From Luidia sarsii (Eukaryota > Echinodermata > Asteroidea > Paxillosida > Luidiidae): 64,000 nt of DNA. A program made the translations under genes and the position numbers. This document shows, one piece after another, positions 43,101-52,755 of this stretch. Below the pieces are notes generated by a model. It was not told the origin of the DNA, made no database searches, and worked only from the letters and a program-made list of their open reading frames with translations. The stretch lies in assembly GCA_949987565.1 (NCBI GenBank), contig OX465113.1, forward strand, positions 9,627,942-9,691,941. The letters run 5' to 3'. Numbering within the stretch: the stretch's first letter is position 1; the number at the start of each line of letters is the position of its first letter.

Positions 43101-43933
43101 CTCTTTGATCTTTCCCCCTCTTCTCACTAATCCCTACCCTACTCCTTGCCCTTCCCTTTGATATCACCCTACCAACATTCCTCTTTGTCCTTTGTTTGTC
43201 ATCCGTGTCCTATTCACTCTCTTCCCCCTTCACTTCGTGTATATGTATCTGTGTTGTCCTTGCCACTCTGCCTTTGTGAAAGGTCCTGCTAGGATCGAAA
43301 CGTCAGGCCCACTAAATTTTGAGATTTGCATTTTGGTCATTTTAGTCTGTAAGCAGTTTGCAACATTTTGGTATATAAGAGGTAGGTATTAAAACTAAAA
43401 TTTGCCCGGCCCCCAGGGTCGTAAGCGATGAGTTTCCTACCCGGCGTGATGGGGTACAGTTTGGGCCAGCGCTTGCTGATGCGAATCTTCCACGTGGCCG
43501 CGTTGGTGACCAGCCTCTGGAGCTTCTTGCAGACCAGACTCAGCCGTCGCACCACGAAGCCGACGTCCAGATACTCCATGATGGTCAGCAGCAGCTCCGG
43601 GGGCAAGGTCAGCAGGGTCAGCGCACATACCGGTTCCCCGTCGTCACCGGCGTCCGCACCCAACTCCTCCCAGTCCGAATCCGGGGAGGAAGGTGCGGCC
43701 GCGGTCAGGTCCGCATCGCTCGCTGTGGCGCCCTCGTTGCTCGCTGCGGCGCCCTCGTCACTCGCAGCGGCACCCTCGTCGCTCGCAGCGGCGCCCTCGT
43801 CGGTCCGGGGTGTCGCAGTCGTTGTCGTGGTCGTCAACGTCTCCGAGGATCCCTGGGTTGCGGCTGTGGGGGCGCCCTCCGGCCCTTGCGCTGCGAGCGG
43901 GCTGTCGTCAACCTCCACCAGAGGGGTCACCAT
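34157..43933 (-). CDS. FBXW9: FBXW9-like F-box/WD40-repeat protein, 9 coding exons
   Basis: Exons in coding order: 43933-43441, 41897-41755, 39388-39260, 38172-38060, 37524-37433, 36647-36496, 35869-35756, 35160-35071, 34309-34157. All junctions fit AG/GT with continuous phase, giving 492 aa. Residues 1-105 are acidic, Ala/Thr-rich, with four DEGAAAS-like heptads (44-70). The F-box is at ~107-150 ([19 protein letters not shown]). WD40 repeats follow, with blade ends such as [32 protein letters not shown] and LCVRIWRP. The F-box would bind Skp1 in an SCF ubiquitin ligase and the propeller a substrate; neither is shown here. The FBXW9 name rests on recalled similarity of F-box, linker and propeller and on length. 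Another FBXW paralogue is possible. Confidence 0.78.
34559..34803. mobile_element. TGTGACCC-type MITE, FBXW9 intron 8
   Basis: Left end TGTGACCCAGCACAGCATAA, right end CACTGTGCCGGGTCATA. The interior contains TTTCTAATGATGTGAAAGAG and GTGTTTTGGTGGGATATTCC, shared with 60014-60267. Confidence 0.75.
35215..35465 (+). repeat. tRNA-derived SINE, plus-strand, FBXW9 intron 7
   Basis: Body ATACGGCAGTCAATGGTTGA and CTGACTGGTGCCCCCACCCC, then a diverged tRNA-like head with GTCTCGGGTTCAAGTCTTGG (B box) and GTCCAGTCACAG. Confidence 0.7.
35935..36490 (+). repeat. SINE with four 85-bp head units, FBXW9 intron 6
   Basis: SINE body (GATTCCTGGAGATGTACGGC; CTGACTGGTCTCCCACCC) leads into four units of GGGCTGGATAGCTCAGATG... 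type at about 36120-36460. The last continues to CCAGAGGTCTCGGGG beside the exon 6 donor. The unit is the same as in 16955-18990. Confidence 0.85.
37755..37975 (+). repeat. GATGAGGAG 9-bp repeat, FBXW9 intron 4
   Basis: Near-perfect GAGGATGAGGAG tandem array. It is open in frames on both strands but is not a gene. Confidence 0.95.
38400..39235 (+). pseudogene. PLE 3' fragment with expanded 68-bp UTR repeat, FBXW9 intron 3
   Basis: Starts with the final ORF codons (GTGAAGCGTGTTCGGACTTC ... GTGAATGACTAA at ~38490). A 3' UTR follows in which a 68-bp unit (TTTGATCTCACCCTGGTCTG...) is repeated about six times, then a degraded terminal motif (GCCTTTGAGAAAGGGAATCC, 39175-39215). It ends just before FBXW9 exon 3. 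Confidence 0.8.
39440..39880 (+). repeat. GGAGGAAG microsatellite array, FBXW9 intron 2
   Basis: Pure purine (AGGAAGGG)n array. It is open in several frames on both strands. Confidence 0.97.
40690..41600 (+). repeat. GGAACAAA 8-bp satellite, FBXW9 intron 2
   Basis: About 110 copies of GGAACAAA with GGAACGAA and GGAATGAA variants. Because the period is 8 and stops are absent, all three minus-strand frames stay open for over 300 codons, giving false Phe/Leu/Ser/Val-rich ORFs. Confidence 0.97.
42640..42775 (-). repeat. tRNA-derived SINE head, FBXW9 intron 1
   Basis: Read on the minus strand: GGATGGCTCAGATGGATGAG (A-box region), then CCAGATGTCTCGGGTTCAAC (B-box region) and CCAGTCAAAGTTTTCTTTGC. 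It lies directly beside the PLE fragment at 42785. Confidence 0.75.
42785..43390 (+). pseudogene. PLE 3' fragment, FBXW9 intron 1
   Basis: From GGCGAGACCAAAAACACCCT (GIY-YIG domain) with a frameshift at ~42910, to NIQEGND and the stop at 43040. The 3' UTR, a well-kept terminal motif (TCGAAACGTCAGGCCC at ~43292-43307) and the tail GTAAGCAGTTTGCAACATTT follow. It is antisense to FBXW9 and close to the exon 1 donor. Confidence 0.85.
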
Positions 43934-44689
43934 GCTGCACTCGAACTTTAATCAGACGCTGGCAGAATTTGTGGAAAAAGTGTAGGAGAATTGAGACCGA
44001 AATCAATTGGATTTAAGTACTGAGAATCGTGATAACTTAGGCAATTTTTTTTTTTAAATAGATTATTACATATTCTCATCAGAATTTTTTTTTTTAAAGG
44101 AGGATGCAGGCAATTTTTTGGGGGGGCCTTTTCCAAAATATTTTTTTCCCTGCCCAAAGACGGGTTGTCTAATTTCCAGTCAGTTAATGTAAATTAATCT
44201 TTGATGGATTTTTAATCAATTTTGGTTCATGAAGTTTCTTCGAGTTCGACTGGTCAATGTGCAGAACTAAATACTACTTTTCAGCAATCATATTCATAAT
44301 AGCCCCTTTTACAGTTTTAGATTTGGCTACTTGTAGCCCTTTTATGCTCCAACTTTGACGATTCTGATAATGTATTTTGATCGTTGTCCGACGATGAAGA
44401 ATATTTGTATTGATTGTAACACAACAGAGTACAGTACTCAGTACTACAGTAGTACACAGAGCACAGTCAGTACAATCGTAAAATCGTAAAACAGTACACT
44501 CTACAGCAAGCTACCAAAAAAGACGATCAAAATCGCTTTTACAACTTTACAAGGGTCTCGCGAAGCGTCTCTTAGTCTTACCTTGCCATTCGACGAGCCT
44601 ACATGGATTTAATTGAAAGGCTCGCAAGTCACACGTTGGAAGGAGCCTTGATGACAGAACGGCTAAAAATATCGCCGGTCAATGTTTAC

Positions 44690-44750
44690 ACGGTAGCATA
44701 ATTTGGACCGTCAGTAGAACGAGTGATGAATATGCAAGATCTATGACTGC
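44690..44750 (-). promoter_or_regulatory. Single inverted copy of the 51.1-kb CRE-linked sequence
   Basis: The minus strand reads TTGCATATTCATCACTCGTT followed by CTACTGACGGTCC and a diverged ATGCTACC, matching 51168-51210. It lies about 0.8 kb upstream of the FBXW9 start codon and 100 bp from the 69-bp satellite that shares CTCGTTCTACTGACG. Confidence 0.4.
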
Positions 44751-44849
44751 TCACCGTGCTTATGAATAATTCATTAGCCCTATACCGCGTGCACATGTAC
44801 TGTATAGTGAACGGAAATTCGCTTCATTGACTTTGAGTTTGAACACAAG

Positions 44850-46645
44850 TTAATTCTCTTTCTACTGTCGAGCCAGTCTCGTTCTACTGACGAGCCAGTG
44901 CTCCATTGACTTTGAACACAAGTTCTCTTTCTACTGTCGAGCCAGTCGATCTCGTTCTACTGGCGAGCCAGTGCTCCATTGACTTTGAACACAAGTTCTC
45001 TTTCTACTGTCGAGCCAGTCTCGTTCTACTGACGAGCCAGTGCTCGATCGACTTTGAACACAAGTTCTCTTTCTACTGTCGAGCCAGTCTCGTTCTACTG
45101 ACGAGCCAGTGCTCCATCGACTTTGAACACAAGTTCTCTTTCTACTGTCGAGCCAGTCTCGTTCTACTGACGAGCCAGTGCTCCATCGACTTTGAACACA
45201 AGTTCTCTTTCTACTGTCGAGCCAGTCTCGTTCTACTGACGAGCCAGTGCTCCATCGACTTTGAACACAAGTTCTCTTTCTACTGTCGAGCCAGTCTCGT
45301 TCTACTGACGAGCCAGTGCTCCGGCCATTGACTTTGAACACAAGTTCTCTTTCTACTGTCGATCGAGCCAGTCTCGTTCTACTGACGAGCCAGTGCTCGA
45401 TTGACTTTGAACACAAGTTCTCTTTCTACTGTCGAGCCAGTCTCGTTCTACTGACGAGCCAGTGCTCCATCGACTTTGAACACAAGTTCTCTTTCTACTG
45501 TCGAGCCAGTCTCGTTCTACTGACGAGCCAGTGCTCCATCGACTTTGAACACAAGTTCTCTTTCTACGCCAGTGCTCCATCGACTTTGAACACAAGTTCT
45601 CTTTCTACTGTCGAGCCAGTCTCGTTCTACTGACGAGCCAGTGCTCCATCGACTTTGAACACAAGTTCTCTTTCTACTGTCGAGCCAGTCTCGTTCTACT
45701 GACGAGCCAGTGCTCCATTGACTTTGAACACAAGTTCTCTTTCTACTGTCGAGCCAGTCTCGTTCTACTGACGAGCCAGTGCTCCATCGACTTTGAACAC
45801 AAGTTCTCTTTCTACTGTCGAGCCAGTCTCGTTCTACTGACGAGCCAGTGCTCCATTGACTTTGAACACAAGTTCTCTTTCTACTGTCGAGCCAGTCTCG
45901 TTCTACTGACGAGCCAGTGCTCCATTGACTTTGAACACAAGTTAATTCTCTTTCTACTGTCGAGCCAGGCTCGTTCTACTGACGAGCCAGTGCTCCATTG
46001 ACTTTGAACACAAGTTAATTCTCTTTCTACTGTCGAGCCAGGCTCGTTCTACTGACGAGCCAGCTGCTCCATTGACTTTGAACACAAGTTCTCTTTCTAC
46101 TGTTGAGCCAGTCTCGTTCTACTGACGAGCCAGTGCTCCATCGACTTTGAACACAAGTTCTCTTTCTACTGTCGAGCCAGTCTCGTTCTACTGACGAGCC
46201 AGTGCTCCATTGACTTTGAACACAAGTTCTCTTTCTACTGTCGAGCCAGTCTCGTTCTACTGACGAGCCAGTGCTCCATTGACTTTGAACACAAGTTAAT
46301 TCTCTTTCTACTGTCGAGCCAGGCTCGTTCTACTGACGAGCCAGTGCTCCATTGACTTTGAACACAAGTTAATTCTCTTTCTACTGTCGAGCCAGGCTCG
46401 TTCTACTGACGAGCCAGCTGCTCCATTGACTTTGAACACAAGTTCTCTTTCTACTGTCGAGCCAGTCTCGTTCTACTGACGAGCCAGCTGCTCCATTGAC
46501 TTTGAACACAAGTTCTCTTTCTACTGTCGAGCCAGGCTCGTTCTACTGACGAGCCAGCTGCTCCATCGACTTTGAACACAAGTTCTCTTTCTACTGTCGA
46601 GCCAGGCTCGTTCTACTGACGAGCCAGCTGCTCCATTGACTTTGA
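44850..46645 (+). repeat. 69-bp satellite
   Basis: About 26 units of 69 bp: CATTGACTTTGAACACAAGT, TCTCTTTCTACTGTCGAGCC, then AGTCTCGTTCTACTGACGAG and CCAGTGCTC. Each unit has two small self-pairing segments, ACTG-TCGAGC-CAGT and ACTG-ACGAGC-CAGT. Variants with AATT inserted (about 45945 on) mark a younger sub-array. It is open in frame on both strands because 69 is a multiple of three; not coding. Confidence 0.95.
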
Positions 46646-47624
46646 ATAAATAAGTTCTCTTTGTACTCTCTTTCTTCTTTTTGAGTTTTTGCTCCTTTTT
46701 ATTTCCTTGTTTCCTCATTCATCATCAATAAATCAATGTCATAAAGCATTAATTACATCAAGATATTACGTATGTTGACTATGTCAACCTCGCCTGGTTT
46801 GTGGAGGTTACCGAAAACAATTTTACACTGAGTGTTTTTTTGTCTCATCATTTGGGAAACAATAACTAGTTCAACTGGGTTTGGCGTGTATCCCCGAATC
46901 CTGCTTGAGTCGTTTAAATAGTAATATCTAAATTGTGTAATTACCATGCATTCCCCGTTTTGGAACAAAAGATAAAAAAAATGCTCATGCATGTATTTCT
47001 ACTTCTGTTTTACACAGAGGACATAATTAAATTTATGTTGCATTACTTATTTTCCAATTCTATACAAAATACATGTATTACCTGTCGGCAAAATTCGAAA
47101 TCTAAGTCTTAGTCTGTAAACGAAGTTTTTAACTTCTTGATCCATTAGTTATTTTTTCAACAGCTTCGTTTATATTTTGTCCCACTTTAGATTGGAAACT
47201 AAGTTTAAAAATATATATTTATTATTTATTTATTTTGTGTTTATCATAATTATAAAGGTACACCTCTTTATTATCTTGTGCGTCTTTGACTGACAACCAA
47301 TTATACTCCCTGTTGAGGGGGGTCCATGTCTTCCTTCTTGAATTAGAGAAAAATCTTCTTTTTAAAGCATTATTATTCTTGAGGCATTATTATTCAAAAT
47401 ATTAAACTTCCTACACATTTCTTTAAAAGTTACCAGTTGCTTTACAAAAACGACATCAATTATTTAATTTGAAAACAGCCTTTGGCTTTAAGCACAAGTC
47501 TGTTCAATGCACATCGTCAGTTGCAATGACTGGTATTAAAAAAAGGAACTTGCTTGCAGTCTTATAAACAGGAATTATTTCGTTCAAAACTACCACCTGC
47601 CTCATTGACTAATTATTGTAAACC

Positions 47625-47790
47625 TGGCTATGGCAGCTCAGGGATCACACAAAGTGGATGCAGCTTTTTCAATTCAAGTCAAACAAATCAAGGAAAAACT
47701 GAATGCGAAAACTTGAACAAATTGAAAAATTGGCAAAGGAAACTTGAACTTGAGAACTTGAACCAGGACTTGAACCCTTACTTTGTTTTT
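47625..47790 (-). repeat. Diverged SINE body
   Basis: CACACAAAGTGGATGCAGCT, AATCAAGGAAAAACTGAATG and ATTGGCAAAGGAAACTTGAA with a decayed B box (GGACTTGAACCC) match the 58139-58590 SINE. Confidence 0.6.
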
Positions 47791-48477
47791 TTGAAAGCTC
47801 ATAGCAAATCAAGTCCTACTATCAATTCAATTGGCAAATTCTTTTAAGCTTTTTTTGGCAGCCCTATATTGCATATTACAGCCAGAGACTGTTTCACTTG
47901 CCATCAACTTAATTTCTTCTCTTCACAAACCAATAATTGTAATAAGTTCGTTTTGTTCACTGACTATCTACAACTGAATGAAAACAATGTTTTTGTGTGA
48001 CACAAAGTTCTACTAAGTTATCAATACCATTGGCCAATATTTTTTGTTCAAACTGCCACATCCCAGAGCACAGATAATGCAATTTTAAAAATCAGAAGAC
48101 CCCAAATATTTGAGTCAAGTGTTTGGTGGCACATCTCTGTATGAAATCAATACCGGTAGTACATGTTGTTGGAAGCCCTATATTGCATATTACAGTCAAC
48201 AAATCGTAGAACTTCTTTGATTACAGTTGTGGCTGGACAGCCCCTTTTCATTGCGGCTTGCAGCTTCATGTAGTGCCTCTGAAAGGGATGATCTTTCTGC
48301 AAGGAACGAGAAATACAAACATGATATTAAAATCTAAATTCTTTCTTGCCCAGAATTATTGCTGGCACTAGGTAGCTTGGTGGGAAATTGAGTTTTGCAA
48401 AACAGGAACACAAGTTGTGTGCTCTAGTGGACCACATTTATCTTCTTTTCTCCCCTCAATATTGGCTTTGTCTGAAG

Positions 48478-48930
48478 GGTAATTTCACATTGCTCAGAGA
48501 GGACCTTGATGAGCTGAATGGAAGCACTATAAAGAATTTGATTCCATTTTTTCTGTAGGTTGGGGGAGAGTTTTCCAATTTGGGGGGTGTGAGATATCTG
48601 TAAGCCAGTAGGGATCAGGCGAGAGACTGAGAACAAGTTGTAGTTGTCTTGATGGAAAGTGTACCGAAGAGCCTTTTCTTGCAGTTTCCTAAGGTGAAAG
48701 AAACAGGTAGGGTTATTCATGTTAGTAAGAGCAAAAAACAAGAGACAAACACAGAACGTAGACTTACATACCAACGGACGGACAGACTTACATACACACG
48801 TAGACAGGTCAGCAAGGAGGATCACCACGAGGGGATACAGCAACATAAGGAAATGACTAAGGTGATATACAGAAATGTTGCAAACTGCTTACTGACTAAA
48901 ATTACCAAAAAGTAAATCTAAAATTAATTC
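48478..48930 (-). pseudogene. PLE 5' fragment
   Basis: The minus strand matches the start of the PLE ORF: from ATG at 48846 it reads like 10691 onward (MLLYPLVVILLADLSTCV) through EQCEITLQ, where it stops matching near 48478. It includes the end of an upstream pseudo-LTR (TAGTCAGTAAGCAGTTTGCA), so it came from a tandem element. The branch-point-like TACTAAC and the acceptor are conserved. Confidence 0.88.
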
Positions 48931-49049
48931 AAAAGAAATATTTCAACCTATTTTCCCTGAGTAAATTACACTGTTTCATGCAGCAGAAAAGGTACTCCTT
49001 GAAACAATTAACAGCATTCATGTATGGGAGTGGGACTATTTTATTCAAA

Positions 49050-49320
49050 TGAGACTTAAGGCTTTGCATGGTTGGTGAATCAATATAGGAAGGTTTCAGT
49101 GATACCATGTATAAGGTATCTTAAAGAAGAGGTGTGGTTCTGAAAAGAACCTGAGTGGTAACTCGACGTTTCGACCAGTATGCTCTGGCCGTCATTCTCC
49201 TGACGGCCAGAGCGTACCGGTCGAAATGTCGAGTTACCACTCAGGTTCTTTTCAGAACCAAACCTCTTCCTTTAAGAGACCTGATACATGGTGTCACCAC
49301 AAACCTTCCTATATTATTTC
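49050..49320. mobile_element. Palindromic foldback element, near-perfect copy
   Basis: Symmetric about ~49200. Outer: GGCTTTGCATGGTTGGTGAA and GGAAGGTTTCAGTGATACCA against TGGTGTCACCACAAACCTTC. Middle: GGTTCTGAAAAGAACCTGAG against CTCAGGTTCTTTTCAGAACC. Inner: GTAACTCGACGTTTCGACCA against CGGTCGAAATGTCGAGTTAC. GGTTCTTTTCAGAACC fits the histone mRNA stem-loop consensus GGYYYUUHUHARRRCC. Confidence 0.9.
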
Positions 49321-49967
49321 ATTCAACTGAAAAATGCTTATAATTCAATATACATGTAGTTGCTTTTGTCATCATACCGTTGAGCTGTTGTCTCGTTCTT
49401 CTTAAGCCCTTTCCTTTCTTTTGACATGTTTATCCCTCCCAAACATGCAAGTCATCTGAATCCGAAGAGTGGTAACGAATGGCACACCATCATTGGAGAC
49501 AACACCTTCAGCTTCACTGGCATCTGCAAACCGGAAGCGCTGATGAAAAACGTGGGACAAACCAAACCAAAATCTTCAATCAAAATACTAAAATACTAGG
49601 CCTACCTCTTAACAATGTCCCAGCGACAAAATTAGGGCCACGAATTGAGGAACATAACTCAAGCTGTCGCCTTTCTTATATCAGTCTACTCGTGCCAAGT
49701 AGCCAACCAAAAGTATTTTTCTGTTTTTGTTCTTTTTGTAATTTAAAAAAAGATCAGTATGCTAGTCGATTAAAAGAATTAATGGTATTTTTTGCTTGAA
49801 AAGCTGTGTAACTGGTAACTACATGTAGCTAGGTCAAATGTTGTAGCCAACATATAGTAATTTAATACTAGTATTGAATATAATTTAATTAAATATTCAA
49901 TATTAAAATATTATTAAAACTATACAGGAGAAGAGGTATACAATGTTGGGGGTGGTGCATGAAATTT

Positions 49968-50150
49968 GAACATTGAAAAATTGGCAAAGAAAACTTTGAC
50001 TGGACCAGGACATGAACCCGAGACCTCTGGAGTCTGGATTAACGTACACCTATCCAGCCCTTAGATGGTGGCCTAAGGGCTGGATAGCTTAGATGGAAGA
50101 GCACTGGTACATTAATCCAGATGTCTCGGATTCATGTCAGGTCATGTTTG
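49968..50150. repeat. Two SINE heads in inverted orientation
   Basis: A minus-strand head (GACTGGACCAGGACATGAAC ... CTATCCAGCCCTTAGATGG) abuts a plus-strand head (AAGGGCTGGATAGCTTAGAT ... CAGATGTCTCGGATTCATGT), forming an inverted pair centred near 50075. Confidence 0.75.
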
Positions 50151-50159
50151 TTTGAACTT

Positions 50160-50560
50160 AAATTTGAAAATGAAAATTGTCCTGGGTACTAGATGTCTCG
50201 GTTCTGAAATATTGGGTACGAATTGTCCCGGGTACGAGATGTCTTGGGCCTCAAATAGTGGGTACGAATTGTTCCGGTTATGAAATGTCTCGGGTCTCAA
50301 TTTTGGGTACGACTTGTCCCGGGTACGAGATGTCTCTGTTCTCAAATTTTTGGTACAAATTGTCCCGAATATGACTATGATTAGTAGTACTACTACTACT
50401 TAGCAGTATGTAGATGTAGTATTGACTAGTTATAACTATAACTATAAGATGTCTTGGGCCATCATTTTCACAAACAAAGCCACAAATTTTGGGTACAAAT
50501 TGTCCCGGGTGCGAGATGTCTTGGGTCTCAAATTTTGTGAACAAGAGCTTGAAGATAAAA
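50160..50560 (+). repeat. ~54-bp tandem repeat with a gap
   Basis: Four units of GTCCCGGGTACGAGATGTCT ... CAAATTTTGGGTACGAATT at 50177-50370. A 120-bp unrelated segment and about two more units to 50540 follow. Confidence 0.85.
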
Positions 50561-51118
50561 AAGGATGACTTGTCAGGGCAAGTTACTCGGACTAAAGCAA
50601 AGGCCAACTCAACTGTTTATATATTGAAAACCTTTTTTAAAAGCGCTTGGGATAGAGAAGTGGACAAGATTTTATGACCCATCTTATATTATAATATTCT
50701 TTTACTAGTTATAGTTATACAATAGCTGACGGCCTGACATTGATATCAAAAATAGGCCTAATGAATGAATAATATTATTTTTTTATTATTGATCTAGCCA
50801 AATCCTGGCTAAGTTACGTCGTACCGCATGCTTCAGTCGGTCGGGTCTTCACTCACTGTCGACATCACAACAAGCGTACCGCTTCACGCTTGGTCTTTTC
50901 CACGTTGAACTTCAGAGACGTGGATATCTCGAATGTCTGATTAATACAGATAAAACCTCGTCTTTGGTACAAACCCATCGACGAAAATCATGGCTTGGGG
51001 TTGTGGAGGAGGTCCACCTGGATGTCCAAAGGGTTGACTGCCGCCATTCCACAGTCCGACCGGGATGTTGAATGACTGTTTATTCGAGCGACTGTTTATT
51101 TTGAAATTTCCGCGGAAC

Positions 51119-51225
51119 ATGACGTCATATTGCATATTCATTACTCGTTTTAGTTGACGTCACTCTTGCATATTCATCACTCGTTCTACTGACGGTCCTT
51201 GTTATGCTACCTGTTTTACACGCGC
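51119..51225 (+). promoter_or_regulatory. Two CRE-linked 35-bp tandem units, promoter-like
   Basis: Two perfect CRE palindromes TGACGTCA at 51120-51127 and 51155-51162, each followed by TTGCATATTCAT (octamer-like) and ACTCGTTYTA. The second unit recurs inverted at 44690-44750. CREs bind CREB/ATF factors; function here is inference. There is no obvious gene immediately beside it. Confidence 0.35.
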
Positions 51226-51394
51226 TCATCGTTAAAAAAAGAAAGAGATGTGTGCGAAACTGACGTGCGCCCTCCAGCGGTAGAAAAAGACCATGCCTAA
51301 AATAAAAAGAGCTACTTTTTTCATCTTGTGCAAAGTGTTTGTTTACAAACAATAATTTACGGGGTTGGGGGTAAGGGGGACTCATGGGGGGGGG

Positions 51395-51785
51395 CTGTGA
51401 GGGAGGGGGTTCTAGCATAGCGGCTAACCGAGGCTTCCCATAGATTCGTGTGTAAACCGAAGTCATAAGCCTAGCCAAACGTAAACATACACGTCTATTA
51501 TGTGTGAGGGAGGGGGTTCTTGCATAGCGGCTAGCCGATGGCTTTCCATAGATTCGTGTGTAAACCGAAGTCATAAGCCTAGCCAAACGTAAACATACAC
51601 GTCTGTGTGAGGGAGGGGGTTCTTGCATAACGGCTAGCCGATGGCTTTCCATAGATTCGTGGGTAAACCGAAATCATAAGCCTAGCCAAACGTAAAAATA
51701 CACGTCTATTATGTCTATTACGTCTATTATGTGTGAGGGAGGGGGTTCTTGCATAGCGGCTAGCCGATGCGGGCTTTCCATAGAT
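51395..51785 (+). repeat. ~105-125-bp tandem repeat, four copies
   Basis: Units start at 51397, 51504, 51607 and 51733 with GTGAGGGAGGGGGTTCTTGC, followed by GGCTAGCCGATGGCTTTCCA and AAGCCTAGCCAAACGTAAAC. Small insertions of TATTATGTC type vary the spacing. Confidence 0.9.
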
Positions 51786-52264
51786 TTGTGTGTAAAATGG
51801 TGTTGTTGCCGATTAAAAGCCTTAATTTCAGACGAAGTGATACAAAATGTAACGAGCGCGTTTGCCTTTTAAGTAATTATATCCGGTGAATAGAATTATT
51901 TTGACCTAAACAAAATAAATTTCTTGTACAAAAATAGAGACAGAGAGAGGACTGTCACACTCTGTAAAAACGGATCTTGAATAATTTATGAGTCCCCTGA
52001 AAAAAACACCATATTTTACAAGTTGCAATGAAAGTATAATGTTATAATAAAAACACATCAACCGTAAAAATTAAGATATGAACCCTGGAAAAAAAATGGA
52101 TTATATAACCCTAATTATTGAAACAATGGTTAATATTAATATGATGAGATGTAGTGGTTCGAGTTTCGGTCATAATTATAATAAATGTTCACAATGTATT
52201 ATGAACTTGCTTTGCCAAAGCTTTGAAAATGACCCACAGACACTAATGTGCAGTGTACACACTT

Positions 52265-52440
52265 ACACACTTAAAATTTAGTGGGCCTGGCGTTTCGATC
52301 CTAGCAGGACCTTTCTCAAAGGACCTTTCTCTGCCTTTGAGAAAGGTCCTGCTAGGATCAAAACGTCAGGCCCACTAAATTTGAATTTTGGTAATTTAAG
52401 TCAGTATAAGCAGTGTGCAACATTTTTGTACATGTATTGA
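52265..52440. repeat. Head-to-head PLE terminal palindrome with complete tail
   Basis: AATTTAGTGGGCCTGGCGTT and TCGATCCTAGCAGGACCTTT, then CTTTGAGAAAGGTCCTGCTA with AAAACGTCAGGCCCACTAAA and a full tail (AGTCAGTATAAGCAG ... CAACATTTTTGTAC). The layout matches 8925-9010 and 24943-25100. Confidence 0.8.
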
Positions 52441-52755
52441 GTTTTTTTTCCAACGTTCATTTTTGCTGTTCATATTGATGCACAATGGTTTTCATCTATA
52501 GTAGAGCGCCGGACTTCACGAGCGACGTGGCTTCATGAATAAATAATCCACCTCTGATGGAACGACCTCATTCGAAGGTGAAACAAACTTGAAGGAATGA
52601 GACATCGCGCCACTGCGACCTTTTTCATCAATGCCCGACCACCCACTATAGAAAACCCCACGTATATCACTTACACACTTACACAAGGTTTGCCAACAAA
52701 GCTTAATAATAAAAAAAAAATGTCCCGTCCGGGCCACCGTCATAAGTTCGTTGAG

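Larger units (their letters stand above)
43934..52755. other. Intergenic region between FBXW9 and the MCT gene
   Basis: No gene recognised. 43934-44690 should hold the FBXW9 promoter. 46650-47620 and 47800-48240 are AT-rich with nothing identifiable except a repeated CCCTATATTGCATATTACAG (47861 and 48177). 49330-49960 and 51790-52260 are also without recognisable features. Confidence 0.6.

Noticed and set aside
44906..45633. Open frames of 80-161 codons on both strands in the 69-bp satellite
   Set aside because: Same cause: 69 is a multiple of three. The peptides are exact 23-residue repeats with no homology seen.
44850..46645. CRISPR-like array
   Set aside because: Direct repeats without unique spacers, in animal DNA; it is a satellite.
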